Counted from the first letter of the stretch, positions 9,004-18,049 are shown. The stretch is DNA of 64,000 nt from an uncultured Prevotellaceae bacterium (GCA_902786665.1 CADADN010000007.1:50121-114120), one strand, 5' to 3'. Notes: generated by a model not told the origin, from the letters alone. Numbers and translations: made by a program.

Positions 9004-9050
9004 CGCTTTGCAGTTCCACATCGCGCATCCATCTTCCAACGAAAGCCCCC

Positions 9051-9515
9051 ATGAACAAGAGCAACAAGAAAGAAATACTCGTAGCCGCCATCAAGAACGG
9101 CACCGTCATCGACCACATCCCCACCGACAAGACCTTCGACGTAGTGAACCTGCTTTGCCTATCCCAAGAGACCTCTCCAGTCACAATAGGTTTCAATTAC
9201 CCTTCTACGAAGATTGGCAAGAAAGGCATCATCAAGATCAGCGACCGTTTTTTCTCCGATGCAGAAATCTCCCGCCTGTCAGTGGTGGCTCCCAACGTTG
9301 TGCTGAGCATCATCCACGACTATGAGATTGTGGAGAAAAAGACCGTAGTGACTCCCGACGAGCTTCGCGGCATCGTCCGATGCAACAACCCGAAATGCAT
9401 CACCAACAACGAGCCCATGGCCACCGTGTTCCACGTAGTGGACAAAGCCCATGGCATATTGCATTGCCATTACTGCGACAAGGAGCAGGACATCGACAAA
9501 GTAGAACTGCTCTGA
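9051..9515 (+). CDS. pyrI: Aspartate carbamoyltransferase, regulatory chain
   Basis: This 154-residue subunit binds the effector nucleotides and holds the catalytic trimers together. The N-terminal allosteric domain ([14 protein letters not shown], as in the family) is followed by a zinc domain with four cysteines in CNNPKC and CHYC near residues 109-143. It starts 47 bp after pyrB, as in the classical pyrBI operon. Confidence 0.96.
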   Translation: MNKSNKKEILVAAIKNGTVIDHIPTDKTFDVVNLLCLSQETSPVTIGFNYPSTKIGKKGIIKISDRFFSDAEISRLSVVAPNVVLSIIHDYEIVEKKTVVTPDELRGIVRCNNPKCITNNEPMATVFHVVDKAHGILHCHYCDKEQDIDKVELL

Positions 9516-9565
9516 CCCCTTTTAGCAAGAACAAGAACCCTTTAACATAGATCATCAATTAAGAA

Positions 9566-10846
9566 ATGAAGAGAGACCAAGAGATTTTCGACCTCATTGA
9601 GAGAGAACATGAGCGTCAGTTGAAAGGCATGGAGCTTATCGCCTCCGAAAACTTTGTCAGCGACGAAGTGATGCAAGCCATGGGCAGTTGCCTGACCAAC
9701 AAGTATGCCGAGGGTCTTCCCGGAAAGCGCTATTATGGCGGCTGCCAAGTGGTGGACCAAGTGGAAGACCTTGCCCGCGAGAGGGTGAAAAAGCTTTTCG
9801 GCGCAGAATGGGCCAACGTGCAACCTCACTCCGGCGCCCAGGCCAACGCCGCCGTCCTGTTGACCGTGTTGAACCCTGGCGACACCTTCATGGGCTTGAA
9901 CCTTGCCCATGGCGGCCACCTATCCCATGGTTCGTTGGTGAACACCTCCGGCATTCTTTACAAGCCCGTGGGTTACAACCTGAACAAAGAAACAGGCCGT
10001 GTGGACTACGACGAGATGGAGCGCCTTGCCATGGAGCATCAGCCTAAGCTCATCATCGGTGGCGGCTCAGCTTACAGCCGTGAATGGGACTACAAACGGA
10101 TGCGTGAGATAGCCGACAAGGTAGGCGCCCTTCTGATGGTTGACATGGCCCACCCCGCCGGCCTGATTGCCGCGGGTCTGTTGGACAACCCATTGGAATA
10201 TGCCCACATCGTCACCTCCACGACTCACAAGACTCTTCGCGGTCCTCGTGGCGGCATCATCCTTCTTGGCAAGGACTTCGACAACCCGTGGGGCAAGACC
10301 ACCCCGAAGGGCGTGGTGAAGAAGATGAGCCAGTTGCTCGACAGCGCAGTGTTCCCCGGCACGCAAGGCGGTCCTCTGGAGCATGTGATAGCCGCGAAGG
10401 CAGTGGCATTCAACGAAGCCTTGCAACCCGAATTCAAAGCATGGGCGAAACAAGTTCAGACCAACGCCCGTGTGCTGGCCGAGGAGTTGGTGAAGCGTGG
10501 CTTCGGCATCGTCAGTGGCGGCACCGACAACCATTCGATGCTGGTAGACCTTCGCACGAAATATCCCGACCTGACCGGCAAGGTTGCAGAGAACGCCCTT
10601 GTCTCTGCCGACATCACGGTGAACAAGAACATGGTGCCCTTCGACAGCCGCAGTGCTTTCCAGACGTCCGGCATCCGCTTAGGCACTCCCGCCCTCACCA
10701 CCCGTGGTGCCAAGGAAGACTTGATGGTGCTCATCGCCGAACTGATAGAGGAGGTGCTCAACGCTCCCGAAGACGAGAAGGTGATAGCCCGTGTTCGCGA
10801 GAAGGTGAACGCCACGATGAAGGATTATCCTTTGTTTGCCTATTGA
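9566..10846 (+). CDS. glyA: Serine hydroxymethyltransferase
   Basis: This 426-residue PLP enzyme converts serine and tetrahydrofolate to glycine and methylene-tetrahydrofolate, and so feeds one-carbon units to purine and thymidylate synthesis. The N terminus ([13 protein letters not shown]), the KRYYGGCQ motif, and the PLP-lysine motif [12 protein letters not shown] near residues 222-233 are diagnostic. It follows pyrI by 50 bp and is closed by a 16-bp hairpin, so it may end a pyrB-pyrI-glyA unit. Confidence 0.97.
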   Translation: MKRDQEIFDLIEREHERQLKGMELIASENFVSDEVMQAMGSCLTNKYAEGLPGKRYYGGCQVVDQVEDLARERVKKLFGAEWANVQPHSGAQANAAVLLTVLNPGDTFMGLNLAHGGHLSHGSLVNTSGILYKPVGYNLNKETGRVDYDEMERLAMEHQPKLIIGGGSAYSREWDYKRMREIADKVGALLMVDMAHPAGLIAAGLLDNPLEYAHIVTSTTHKTLRGPRGGIILLGKDFDNPWGKTTPKGVVKKMSQLLDSAVFPGTQGGPLEHVIAAKAVAFNEALQPEFKAWAKQVQTNARVLAEELVKRGFGIVSGGTDNHSMLVDLRTKYPDLTGKVAENALVSADITVNKNMVPFDSRSAFQTSGIRLGTPALTTRGAKEDLMVLIAELIEEVLNAPEDEKVIARVREKVNATMKDYPLFAY

Positions 10847-10851
10847 TTACT

Positions 10852-10895
10852 TTTCGTGCTTCGCTTCCCTTGAAAAGGTGAAGCGAAGCACGAAA
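10852..10895. terminator. glyA terminator hairpin
   Basis: A perfect 16-bp stem (10852-10867 with 10880-10895, TTTCGTGCTTCGCTTC and complement) starts 5 bp after the glyA stop codon. The T tract is weak. Confidence 0.7.
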
Positions 10896-10929
10896 TATAT
10901 TCCAACCATATCGTTTTTTTATAAAAGGA

Positions 10930-11544
10930 ATGGCTCGCAAGCGAAAAACACGAAAAGACGACCCCAACCAACTGATGCTTTTCTCTCTCGAGGAGATGTC
11001 GGGAGAGGCGGATTTGTCTGACGACAAACCCACCAAGGACCTTGAGGCGTCCAATGAATCTGATGAAGTGCGGGCGGGCACAAGACCCGCCCCTACGACT
11101 TCTGGAGGTTTGGAGACGGAGGATGCCTCTGGAGGTTTGGAGAAGGAAGCTGCCTCTGAGGATGTGGATGAGTCAGCCACAGAGGATGTGGAGGAGCCAG
11201 CCACAGAGGATGTGGATTCACCCACAGAGGATGTGGAGGAGCCAGCGACTGCGAGCGAGGAAATAAAACCTTCTGCTACAGGTGTGGAGTTGATGTCGAA
11301 TGTGATTCGCCTATTAGATGGTTTATCCCCAAGCGTCGTTCGTCTTGTAGCCATGCAGTCAGCCGCTTTGGTACAAGGCGGCGTTGACTCCTTGGAGCAT
11401 TACCGCCTACCCTCTTTATCAGGCATGGTTTTTCGTGGCGACGCCCTTGAGCGTATCGCCTATGTGAGTTTTGTCCGTTCCTTTCCCAACATGGTGGACA
11501 AATTGGGTTTGGACTTCTCCGCTGAGTACGAAGAGGCGGAGTGA
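10930..11544 (+). CDS. Uncharacterised protein with QLMLF clamp-type motif and internal repeat insertion
   Basis: This 204-residue protein has three parts. Residues 1-20 are very basic and contain QLMLF (residues 14-18), which fits the consensus for bacterial beta-clamp-binding peptides (QLxLF). Residues about 45-115 are low-complexity and acidic, built from repeats such as EDVEEPAT and DASGGLEKE. A copy of the genome's palindromic repeat is translated there as VRAGTRPAPT. Residues about 120-200 form a predicted helical domain (SNVIRLLDGLSPSVVRLVAMQS). I do not recognise the family. The gene sits between the glyA hairpin and its own terminator. An interaction with the replication clamp is an inference from one short motif. 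Confidence 0.65.
   Translation: MARKRKTRKDDPNQLMLFSLEEMSGEADLSDDKPTKDLEASNESDEVRAGTRPAPTTSGGLETEDASGGLEKEAASEDVDESATEDVEEPATEDVDSPTEDVEEPATASEEIKPSATGVELMSNVIRLLDGLSPSVVRLVAMQSAALVQGGVDSLEHYRLPSLSGMVFRGDALERIAYVSFVRSFPNMVDKLGLDFSAEYEEAE
11071..11098. repeat. Palindromic repeat element inside a coding sequence
   Basis: These 28 bases, with CGGGCGGGC and GACCCGCCC arms around ACAA, are identical to 58002-58029 and match the cores of the two 84-bp repeats near the left end. Here the element lies in frame and encodes RAGTRPAPT. Confidence 0.9.
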
Positions 11545-11566
11545 GAAAGAAAAAATGCATGCACAG

Positions 11567-11599
11567 CGCGTCCCCAGGGTTCCTGAGGACGCGTTTTTT
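11567..11599 (+). terminator. Rho-independent terminator
   Basis: CGCGTCCCCAGG pairs with CCTGAGGACGCG with one mismatch, a 3-nt loop, and a run of six T. It follows the stop of the QLMLF protein gene by 23 bp. Confidence 0.85.
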
Positions 11600-11608
11600 C
11601 CTTGTATT

Positions 11609-11644
11609 CCCAGGGAGACTAGTAATCCCAGGGAGACTAGTAAT
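11609..11644. repeat. 18-bp tandem repeat, two copies
   Basis: CCCAGGGAGACTAGTAAT occurs twice in tandem, followed by the partial unit CCTAG. It is part of the set of short intergenic arrays in this window. Confidence 0.8.
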
Positions 11645-11667
11645 CCTAGCGGGGCAGGAGCGCCCTG

Positions 11668-12471
11668 TTATTTCAATTCATAGATATTGGAAGGTGTTTT
11701 TCTTTTGAGGATTTCCAACATGAAATCCTTCCCCGGTGCGATGCCGTGCTGTCTCAACACCTGTTCCACAGTGATTCGCGCCAATTCCGGATGGTTGTTC
11801 TCCTCGCTGAGATGGCATAGCCACACATGCTTGAGGTTTGGAGTAGCATTCTCCGCCAAAGCCATTCCACAGTCGTGGTTGCTGAGATGTCCGTATTGCC
11901 CGCTGATTCTTACCTTGAGGTGCTGGGGATAAGTGCCCCCTTGCAGCATTTCCTTGTCATAATTGGCCTCAATGACGAGATAGTTGGCCTTTTGTATGAA
12001 AAGTTTTATTTCATCAGTGACATGCCCCACATCTGTAATGATGCAGAAATTGACTCCTTCGTGTGAAATCATGTATCCAACATTGTCAAGACTGTCATGT
12101 GGCACCTCAAAGGGTGTGATGACCAAGTCTCCGAGGGAGAAAGTGACGTTTTTCTCGATATACCTCACATTTTTGAAGTCCATCTTCTGCCTGACACAAT
12201 AATTACCAGCCACCCCGGCATGCACTTTCCTTGTGGAAAAGACAGGTATTGAGAAATCGTGGCTGATGCTTCCCACCGACTTGACATGGTCGGCATGGTC
12301 GTGAGTAAGCAGAATGTTGTTGATGCTGGCAATGGATAGTCCAAAGTCATGAAACGACTTTTTAAGAGCCCTCACCCCGATGCCCACATCGATCATCAGT
12401 CCGCCTTTTTCCGTAAAAACATAGTAGCAGTTACCACTGCTTCCACTCCCAAGAGAGATAAACTTCATCAT
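11668..12471 (-). CDS. MBL-fold metallo-hydrolase, YycJ/WalJ-like
   Basis: This 267-residue cytoplasmic protein has the metallo-beta-lactamase fold. FISLGSGSSGNCYYV at the N terminus and LLTHDHADHV near residue 53 (the HxHxDH metal motif) match the YycJ/WalJ family, and further ligand histidines are plausible at VPHDSLDN and WLCHLSEENNH. Relatives are predicted nucleases linked to DNA repair or cell-wall control, but the substrate is not established. Two adjacent ATG codons are possible starts. The FGE-fold gene lies upstream on the same strand with a 28-bp gap, so co-transcription is possible. Confidence 0.85.
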   Translation of the reverse strand: MMKFISLGSGSSGNCYYVFTEKGGLMIDVGIGVRALKKSFHDFGLSIASINNILLTHDHADHVKSVGSISHDFSIPVFSTRKVHAGVAGNYCVRQKMDFKNVRYIEKNVTFSLGDLVITPFEVPHDSLDNVGYMISHEGVNFCIITDVGHVTDEIKLFIQKANYLVIEANYDKEMLQGGTYPQHLKVRISGQYGHLSNHDCGMALAENATPNLKHVWLCHLSEENNHPELARITVEQVLRQHGIAPGKDFMLEILKRKTPSNIYELK

Positions 12472-12499
12472 AATTCAAAAGCAAATTAAAAGACAGCCC

Positions 12500-13417
12500 C
12501 TATTCGGCGATTCTCAGCCCGATGTCATAGTTCCACATTCGTTCGGAGCATCCTCTTCTGTCAGAGACTCTGAGATGCCTTTGGAAATCAAGGCACCCCC
12601 CTCCCCTTCTGACCTTTTCGTCGCCTTCATTGACAACTTTCGGGTTGTTTTTCGGGGTGTCGGAATAATCGTTCCAAGAGTCAATCACCCATTCGTCCAC
12701 ATTTCCACTCATATCATAAAGTCCGAGTTCGTTGGGCTTTTTTTCCCCCACCTTGTGCGGAATGTTGCCACTGTTGTTGCAGAACCACCCTACTTCGTCG
12801 CAGTCATCGCTTCCGGCATACTTTGTAGGGATGGCCTTTTTCCCGCCTCTTGCGGCATATTCCCACTCCGCCTCTGTCGGCAGTCTGAAATGCCTGTTAG
12901 TGAGGAAGTTGAGTTTAAAGAAGAATGTTTCGCAATCAATATATCTGATGCACTGCACCGGCATGTCGTCTCCATCATACACAGAAGGGTTTTCTCCCAT
13001 GATGGCCTGCCAAAGCTGCTGTGTCACCTCCGTCTCACCAATGAGGAAGTCTCCGACAGTCACCTGGTGTGCCGGTGCCTCCGACTCATATGCATCTTCT
13101 CCTTGTTCTTCAGTGGCCCCCATTTGGAATGCACCACCCTCGACCTTGACCATATTGAAGGAAACTCCATTGATGGTGATGGTCTCCACCTGCCCATTGA
13201 CGGTTGATTTGTAATCGGACAGGGGCGCCCTTTGCACCCTTGCTCTCACGGTCGGCTTTTCTGCAACCTCGCTGCTGTCGGTGACGTTAAGATAAATGTT
13301 TCTCACCTTTGTCCCTGTAGCAGGTTGCGCCCCCACCTTGACATTGATGGCGGCGAGAGCAAATATGAAAAAGAAGCGCATGAAGTCCATGCACGAGCGA
13401 GAGAGGAATCTCATCAT
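12500..13417 (-). CDS. Secreted FGE-sulfatase (SUMF1-fold) family protein, probably not a sulfatase activator
   Basis: This 305-residue protein has a signal peptide (MRFFFIFALAAINVKVGAQ; translation may begin at one of several nearby ATGs). The formylglycine-generating-enzyme fold runs from about residue 70 to the end: MVKVEGGAFQMGATEEQ, ETEVTQQLWQAIMG, FRLPTEAEWEYAARGG and GNVDEW are typical. The C-terminal block reads RRGGGCLDFQRHLRVSDRR. The closely spaced cysteine pair that activates sulfatases in true FGE enzymes is not seen there, so another role of this fold (binding, or cell-surface function) is more likely. A -7 box lies about 70 bp upstream. Confidence 0.85.
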   Translation of the reverse strand: MMRFLSRSCMDFMRFFFIFALAAINVKVGAQPATGTKVRNIYLNVTDSSEVAEKPTVRARVQRAPLSDYKSTVNGQVETITINGVSFNMVKVEGGAFQMGATEEQGEDAYESEAPAHQVTVGDFLIGETEVTQQLWQAIMGENPSVYDGDDMPVQCIRYIDCETFFFKLNFLTNRHFRLPTEAEWEYAARGGKKAIPTKYAGSDDCDEVGWFCNNSGNIPHKVGEKKPNELGLYDMSGNVDEWVIDSWNDYSDTPKNNPKVVNEGDEKVRRGGGCLDFQRHLRVSDRRGCSERMWNYDIGLRIAE

Positions 13418-13484
13418 ATCCTAAATATCTTTTTAGCAGTCTGTTATCCAGCCTGCCCATGGGGTTGTGTTGATAAATGCGGTG

Positions 13485-13492
13485 CAAAGTTA
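13485..13492 (-). promoter_or_regulatory. -7 box for the FGE-fold gene
   Basis: On the minus strand TAACTTTG fits the TAnnTTTG consensus. A CAA (TTG) on the far side sits at 22 nt, a little long. Confidence 0.5.
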
Positions 13493-13557
13493 ACCAATAT
13501 TTGCCAAAAACGAGCAACCTATCCAAGTTTTTCCTTTTTTGTCTCCATCTTTCCCTG

Positions 13558-14637
13558 TCAAGGATGATGGCCCCCCTGAACGGTGTTTCTCCACTCCCCA
13601 ATCTTCTGCAAAAAAATCTCCACCAACCTTGGCACTGCATACCTGTCGACTTGTTTTTCTGGAATCCAGCGGTATCCTTCGGGCATTTCCGGTTTCTCCT
13701 CCACTTCATAATAGTATAAGTCGGCCTTGATGACACGATGGGTAAGAATATGTTTCACCTCCTTTGCAAGCAGTGTCAGCCTCCCTCCCATCTTTTCATT
13801 TTCACGACAAGCAGCCAAGGTGGCAGATGCCTCATCACCCTCCAAGAGCCAAGGCTCCCACAATCCTTGCCAGATGTCGTGTTCCTCTCGCCTATGCATG
13901 GCTGTCTCTCCTTTGCAAGCGACATAGACATAATTCAATCTCCGTTCCTTCACCTTGACTTTTCTCAGTTTCACGGGCAGTATTTCCACCTTGTCATCAT
14001 TCCAAGCCCGGCATGTTTCCCTGAACGGGCATGCTCCACAATCAGGTGCCTTCGGCGTGCACATCATAGCACCGAAGTCCATCAGAGCCTGATTGAAGTC
14101 TGCCGCTCTTTTTCCAGGCAACAATTGTTGTGCCAAGAATGTGAACTCCCTTTTCCCCTTCGTTGAATTGATGGGAGTCTTCACCCCGAAAAGCCTTGCC
14201 AGCACCCGATATACATTACCATCGACCACCGCCACCGGCTGGCCGAAGGCAAAGCTAGCTATTGCCGCTGCGGTGTAATCGCCCACCCCCTTGAGTTGCC
14301 GCAACCCCTCAAAAGTCCGTGGAAATCCTCCCATTTCGACCACCTGCCTTGCAGCATGGTGCAAATTGCATGCACGGGAGTAATATCCCAACCCTTGCCA
14401 TTCACGCAACACCTCGTCCTCTTTTGCTTCCGCCAATTTTTCGACAGTAGGCCATCGGTGCATGAAACGCTCCCAATATTCCCATCCCTGACTCACCCTG
14501 GTCTGCTGCAAGATAACTTCGGAAATCCAAATGGCATATGGGTCGGCGACGCCCCTCCATGGCAATTCTCGCCCATGGCTTTCAAACCATCGCAGCAATG
14601 TCGACGCGTAGGGGTGCATGTCTTGTGAAACATCCAT
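13558..14637 (-). CDS. mutY: A/G-specific adenine glycosylase
   Basis: This base-excision repair enzyme removes adenine paired with 8-oxoguanine. It has about 359 residues from the chosen ATG (MDVSQDMHPYAS). Visible are LPWR in the N-terminal helix, the helix-hairpin-helix LKGVGDYTAAAIASFAFG with the catalytic aspartate of VDGNVYRVLARLFG, and the iron-sulfur cysteines in CTPKAPDCGACPFRETC. The C-terminal NUDIX-like domain is present (about 230-359). The frame is open from 14667, but the promoter at 14655-14684 overlaps that first codon. The start is therefore 14637, 14649 or 14619. Confidence 0.95.
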   Translation of the reverse strand: MDVSQDMHPYASTLLRWFESHGRELPWRGVADPYAIWISEVILQQTRVSQGWEYWERFMHRWPTVEKLAEAKEDEVLREWQGLGYYSRACNLHHAARQVVEMGGFPRTFEGLRQLKGVGDYTAAAIASFAFGQPVAVVDGNVYRVLARLFGVKTPINSTKGKREFTFLAQQLLPGKRAADFNQALMDFGAMMCTPKAPDCGACPFRETCRAWNDDKVEILPVKLRKVKVKERRLNYVYVACKGETAMHRREEHDIWQGLWEPWLLEGDEASATLAACRENEKMGGRLTLLAKEVKHILTHRVIKADLYYYEVEEKPEMPEGYRWIPEKQVDRYAVPRLVEIFLQKIGEWRNTVQGGHHP

Positions 14638-14654
14638 TTTTTCAATCATGGCGG

Positions 14655-14684
14655 CAAAGGTACGCAAAAGTGCCTCCTCTCAAA
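14655..14684 (-). promoter_or_regulatory. mutY promoter
   Basis: On the minus strand TTTG (14681-14684), 18 nt, then TACCTTTG (14655-14662) fits the Bacteroidetes promoter pattern. Its place argues against the most upstream possible start codon of mutY. Confidence 0.65.
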
Positions 14685-14770
14685 GGTTAATAATTATTAA
14701 AAGAAGGCGAAGAGCGGCTAAAGAGAAAAATAAAAGGTATGTGACTTAAGAATAATTCGTGGAAAAGTAG

Positions 14771-14778
14771 TACCTTTG
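14771..14778 (+). promoter_or_regulatory. -7 box for rpsA
   Basis: TACCTTTG matches the consensus, and the implied leader is about 55-60 nt. The upstream element is not clear. The sequence between it and the ATG is AT-rich, as expected for a strongly translated Bacteroidetes gene. Confidence 0.6.
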
Positions 14779-14841
14779 CGCCGATTTTCGAACAACATAA
14801 AGTCTAACTTTATTAAATTATTTACATTTTATTAATTTTTT

Positions 14842-16617
14842 ATGTCAAACTTAGATCACATACAGCCCCTTGACAACTTCGATTGGGAAGAGTTCGAGAA
14901 AGGCAGTATCAACACCACCAAAAAAGAAGACCTGGAAAAGGCCTATGACGAAACCCTCAACAAAGTGAGCGAGCATCAAGTTGTTGACGGCAAAGTAATC
15001 TCTTTTGACAAGAAGGAAGTAGTTGTCAACATTGGTTACAAGAGCGACGGCATCATCCCCGCCAGCGAATTCCGCTACAACCCCGACCTCAAGGTTGGCG
15101 ACATCGTAGAGGTTTATGTAGAAAATCAAGAAGACAAGAAAGGTCAGTTGATCCTTTCTCACAAGAAAGCCCGTCTGAGCAAGAGCTGGGAGCGCATCAA
15201 CGCCGCTCTTGACAACGAGGAAGTGATTACCGGCTTCATCAAGTGCCGCACGAAGGGTGGCATGATAGTCGATGTATTCGGCATCGAGGCATTCCTTCCC
15301 GGCAGCCAGATCGACGTCCATCCCATCCGCGACTACGACGTGTTTGTTGGCAAGACGATGGAATTCAAGGTTGTGAAAATCAACCAAGAGTTCCGCAACG
15401 TGGTTGTTTCCCACAAGGCTCTCATCGAGGCCGAGTTGGAAGCCCAGAAGAAGGAAATCATCAGCAAGATGGAAAAGGGTCAGATTTACGAAGGCACAGT
15501 CAAGAACATCACCACCTACGGTGTGTTTGTCGACCTTGGCGGCGTAGACGGACTCATCCACATCACCGACCTGTCATGGGGCCGCGTGAGCGATCCTCAC
15601 GAGGTTGTTCAATTGGACCAGAAGATCAACGTTGTCATTCTCGACTTCGACGACGAGAAGAAGCGCATCGCCCTTGGTCTGAAGCAACTCACCCCGCACC
15701 CATGGGATGCTCTTGACGAGAACCTGAAGGTAGGCGACCATGTGAAGGGCAAGGTTGTCGTGATTGCCGACTACGGAGCATTCGTAGAGATAGCCCCCGG
15801 CGTGGAAGGTTTGATACACGTTTCCGAGATGAGTTGGAGCCAGCACCTGCGCTCCGCCCAGGAATTCATGCACGTTGGCGACGAGGTAGAGGCCGTGATC
15901 CTCACCCTCGACCGTGCCGAGCGCAAGATGTCTCTTGGCATCAAGCAGCTGAAGGAAGACCCATGGGAGACCATCGAGGTGAAATATCCGCTTGGGTCAC
16001 GCCACACCGCCAAAGTTCGCAACTTCACCAATTTCGGCATTTTCGTTGAGTTGGAAGAAGGTGTTGACGGCTTGATCCACATCAGCGACCTCTCTTGGAC
16101 CAAGAAGGTGAAGCATCCTTCAGAGTTCACACAGGTTGGCGCTCCCATCGACGTCGTGGTGCTTGAGATAGACAAGGAGAACCGTCGTCTGAGCCTTGGC
16201 CACAAGCAGCTTGAGGACAATCCTTGGGACACCTACGAGACCATTTACACTCCTGGTTCCATCCACATTGGCAAGATTACCGAGTCCATGGACAAGGGTG
16301 CTGTCATCGCCCTCAACGAAGGCGGCGAAGGCTTTGCCACTCCGAAGCACCTTGTGAAAGAAGACGGAACCCAAGCCGTCCAGGGTGAGGAACTGCCGTT
16401 CAAGGTGATAGAGTTTGTGAAGGACACGAAACGCATCATCCTCTCTCACAGCCGCACGTTCGAGGAGAACAAGGAAGAGAAAAAGACCCGCAACGCTCGT
16501 CACACCGCTCCGAAGAAAGAGGAAAGCCCCGCCATCAACAATGTTTCCGGCGGCACCACCCTTGGCGACCTCGACGCTCTTGCAGCTTTGAAAGCCAAGA
16601 TGGAGAAAGGAGAATAA
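14842..16617 (+). CDS. rpsA: 30S ribosomal protein S1
   Basis: This 591-residue protein binds mRNA on the small ribosomal subunit. Six S1-type OB-fold repeats can be followed along the chain, at about residues 42-110, 125-195, 210-280, 297-365, 382-450 and 468-540. The later ones share elements such as YGVFVDLGGVDGLIHITDLSW and GAFVEIAPGVEGLIHVSEMSW (each shown in part). The C terminus is charged. It has its own promoter and a strong terminator 31 bp after the stop, so it is probably monocistronic. Confidence 0.97.
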   Translation: MSNLDHIQPLDNFDWEEFEKGSINTTKKEDLEKAYDETLNKVSEHQVVDGKVISFDKKEVVVNIGYKSDGIIPASEFRYNPDLKVGDIVEVYVENQEDKKGQLILSHKKARLSKSWERINAALDNEEVITGFIKCRTKGGMIVDVFGIEAFLPGSQIDVHPIRDYDVFVGKTMEFKVVKINQEFRNVVVSHKALIEAELEAQKKEIISKMEKGQIYEGTVKNITTYGVFVDLGGVDGLIHITDLSWGRVSDPHEVVQLDQKINVVILDFDDEKKRIALGLKQLTPHPWDALDENLKVGDHVKGKVVVIADYGAFVEIAPGVEGLIHVSEMSWSQHLRSAQEFMHVGDEVEAVILTLDRAERKMSLGIKQLKEDPWETIEVKYPLGSRHTAKVRNFTNFGIFVELEEGVDGLIHISDLSWTKKVKHPSEFTQVGAPIDVVVLEIDKENRRLSLGHKQLEDNPWDTYETIYTPGSIHIGKITESMDKGAVIALNEGGEGFATPKHLVKEDGTQAVQGEELPFKVIEFVKDTKRIILSHSRTFEENKEEKKTRNARHTAPKKEESPAINNVSGGTTLGDLDALAALKAKMEKGE

Positions 16618-16647
16618 TCCTCCTTGTCTTATATAAGAAAAAAGAGG

Positions 16648-16679
16648 AGAGCCTGCCTGTACAAGGCAGGCTCTTTTTT
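16648..16679 (+). terminator. rpsA terminator
   Basis: A perfect 11-bp stem (AGAGCCTGCCT, 16648-16658, with 16664-16674), a 5-nt loop and a T run form a classical intrinsic terminator. The uxuA start codon follows only 26 bp later. Confidence 0.92.
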
Positions 16680-16705
16680 AAAACACACCATAAAACAAAT
16701 CGAAA

Positions 16706-17944
16706 ATGGAAAGAACCTGGAGATGGTTTGGCAAGAACGACAAGATCACACTTGCCATGTTGCGCCAGATAGGCGTAGAGGGCATAGTCACCGCCCTTTA
16801 CGACGTTCCCCTTGGGGAAGTGTGGAGTCGTGAGAAGATTCGCGACCTTCGCGAATACATCGAGAGTTACGGCATGCGTTGGAGCGTCGTGGAATCGCTC
16901 CCCGTAGTAGAAACCATCAAGTATGGTGGTCCCGACCGCGACGAGCAGATAGAAGTATACAAGGAAAGCCTTCGCAACCTATCCGCCGAAGGCATCCACA
17001 CCATCTGCTACAATTTCATGCCCGTTCTCGACTGGGCGCGCACCGACCTTCTTCACGAGAACCCCAACGGTTCGTCGAATCTCTATTTCTCATACGCTGA
17101 ATTTGCCTATTTCGACATCTATATTCTCAAGCGCAAGGGTGCTCGTGAGGAATGGGCCCGTTTCCATTTCCCCCATGAACTTGCCAGTGCTTGCGAGCGC
17201 AACGTGCTTGCAGAGGCCGACGCCCTTCATGAGACGATGACACCCGAGCAGGAACACCAGTTGGTGGAAAACATCGTCATCAAGACCCAAGGTTTCGTCT
17301 CCGGCAACTTCAGGGAAGACGACGAGCACCCGTTGGAACTGTTCCACCAGCTTCTCGCCAAGTACGAAGGCATCGACAAAGCCCAACTTCGCGCCAACAT
17401 GAAATACTTCCTCGAGGCCATCATGCCCACCTGTGAGGAATATGGCATGAACATGTGCGTCCATCCCGACGACCCACCCATCGAGATCCTCGGTCTCCCG
17501 CGCATCGTGCGTACCGCTGAAGACATCGAATGGTTCCTCAATGCCGTGGACAACCCACACAACGGTCTGACATTCTGCGCCGGTTCACTCAGTGCAGGCG
17601 CCTACAACAACGTGGTGGAGATGGCCAGGAAGTTTGCTTCCCGCACCCATTTCGTCCACCTTCGTTCCTGTCATATCTTCCCCAATGGCGACTTCACCGA
17701 GGCGAGCCATCTTGGCGGCCGTGCCGACATCATCGAACTGTCCCGCATTTTCGAGCAAACCAATCCCGAACTTCCCATGCGCGTGGACCATGGCATGACC
17801 ATGCTTGGCGACGAGGAAAGAGGCTACAACGCCGGTTACAGCTTCCTCGGCCGCATGTTCGCCCTTGGCCAGGTTCAAGGCATCCTTGCCACCGTCGACC
17901 GTGAGTTGGGCATTGCCTACAAACAACCCGGCTTCTTTGACTAA
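16706..17944 (+). CDS. uxuA: Mannonate dehydratase
   Basis: This 412-residue enzyme dehydrates D-mannonate to 2-keto-3-deoxy-D-gluconate in glucuronate breakdown. The N terminus MERTWRWFGKNDKI, the segment GIVTALYDVPLGEVW, the FMPVLDWARTDL motif and MCVHPDDPP (a metal-site region) match UxuA throughout, and the length is close to the E. coli enzyme. uxuB follows on the same strand. The gene begins just 26 bp after the rpsA terminator and no promoter is visible in that space, so its transcription may rely on read-through or on a promoter inside rpsA. Confidence 0.96.
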   Translation: MERTWRWFGKNDKITLAMLRQIGVEGIVTALYDVPLGEVWSREKIRDLREYIESYGMRWSVVESLPVVETIKYGGPDRDEQIEVYKESLRNLSAEGIHTICYNFMPVLDWARTDLLHENPNGSSNLYFSYAEFAYFDIYILKRKGAREEWARFHFPHELASACERNVLAEADALHETMTPEQEHQLVENIVIKTQGFVSGNFREDDEHPLELFHQLLAKYEGIDKAQLRANMKYFLEAIMPTCEEYGMNMCVHPDDPPIEILGLPRIVRTAEDIEWFLNAVDNPHNGLTFCAGSLSAGAYNNVVEMARKFASRTHFVHLRSCHIFPNGDFTEASHLGGRADIIELSRIFEQTNPELPMRVDHGMTMLGDEERGYNAGYSFLGRMFALGQVQGILATVDRELGIAYKQPGFFD

Positions 17945-18049
17945 CAGCAAACATAAACAGCGCACCCTCTCCCCAAGACCTTAAAGACCTCAGGGACCTT
18001 TATGACTCCCAAGGACAGGGGTGGCGCCTTACTCCCAAACACTCCAACC

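Noticed and set aside
8290-9039. Minus-strand 249-residue open frame opposite pyrB
   Set aside because: It is a shadow of pyrB, which has all catalytic motifs. The antisense frame resembles no protein.
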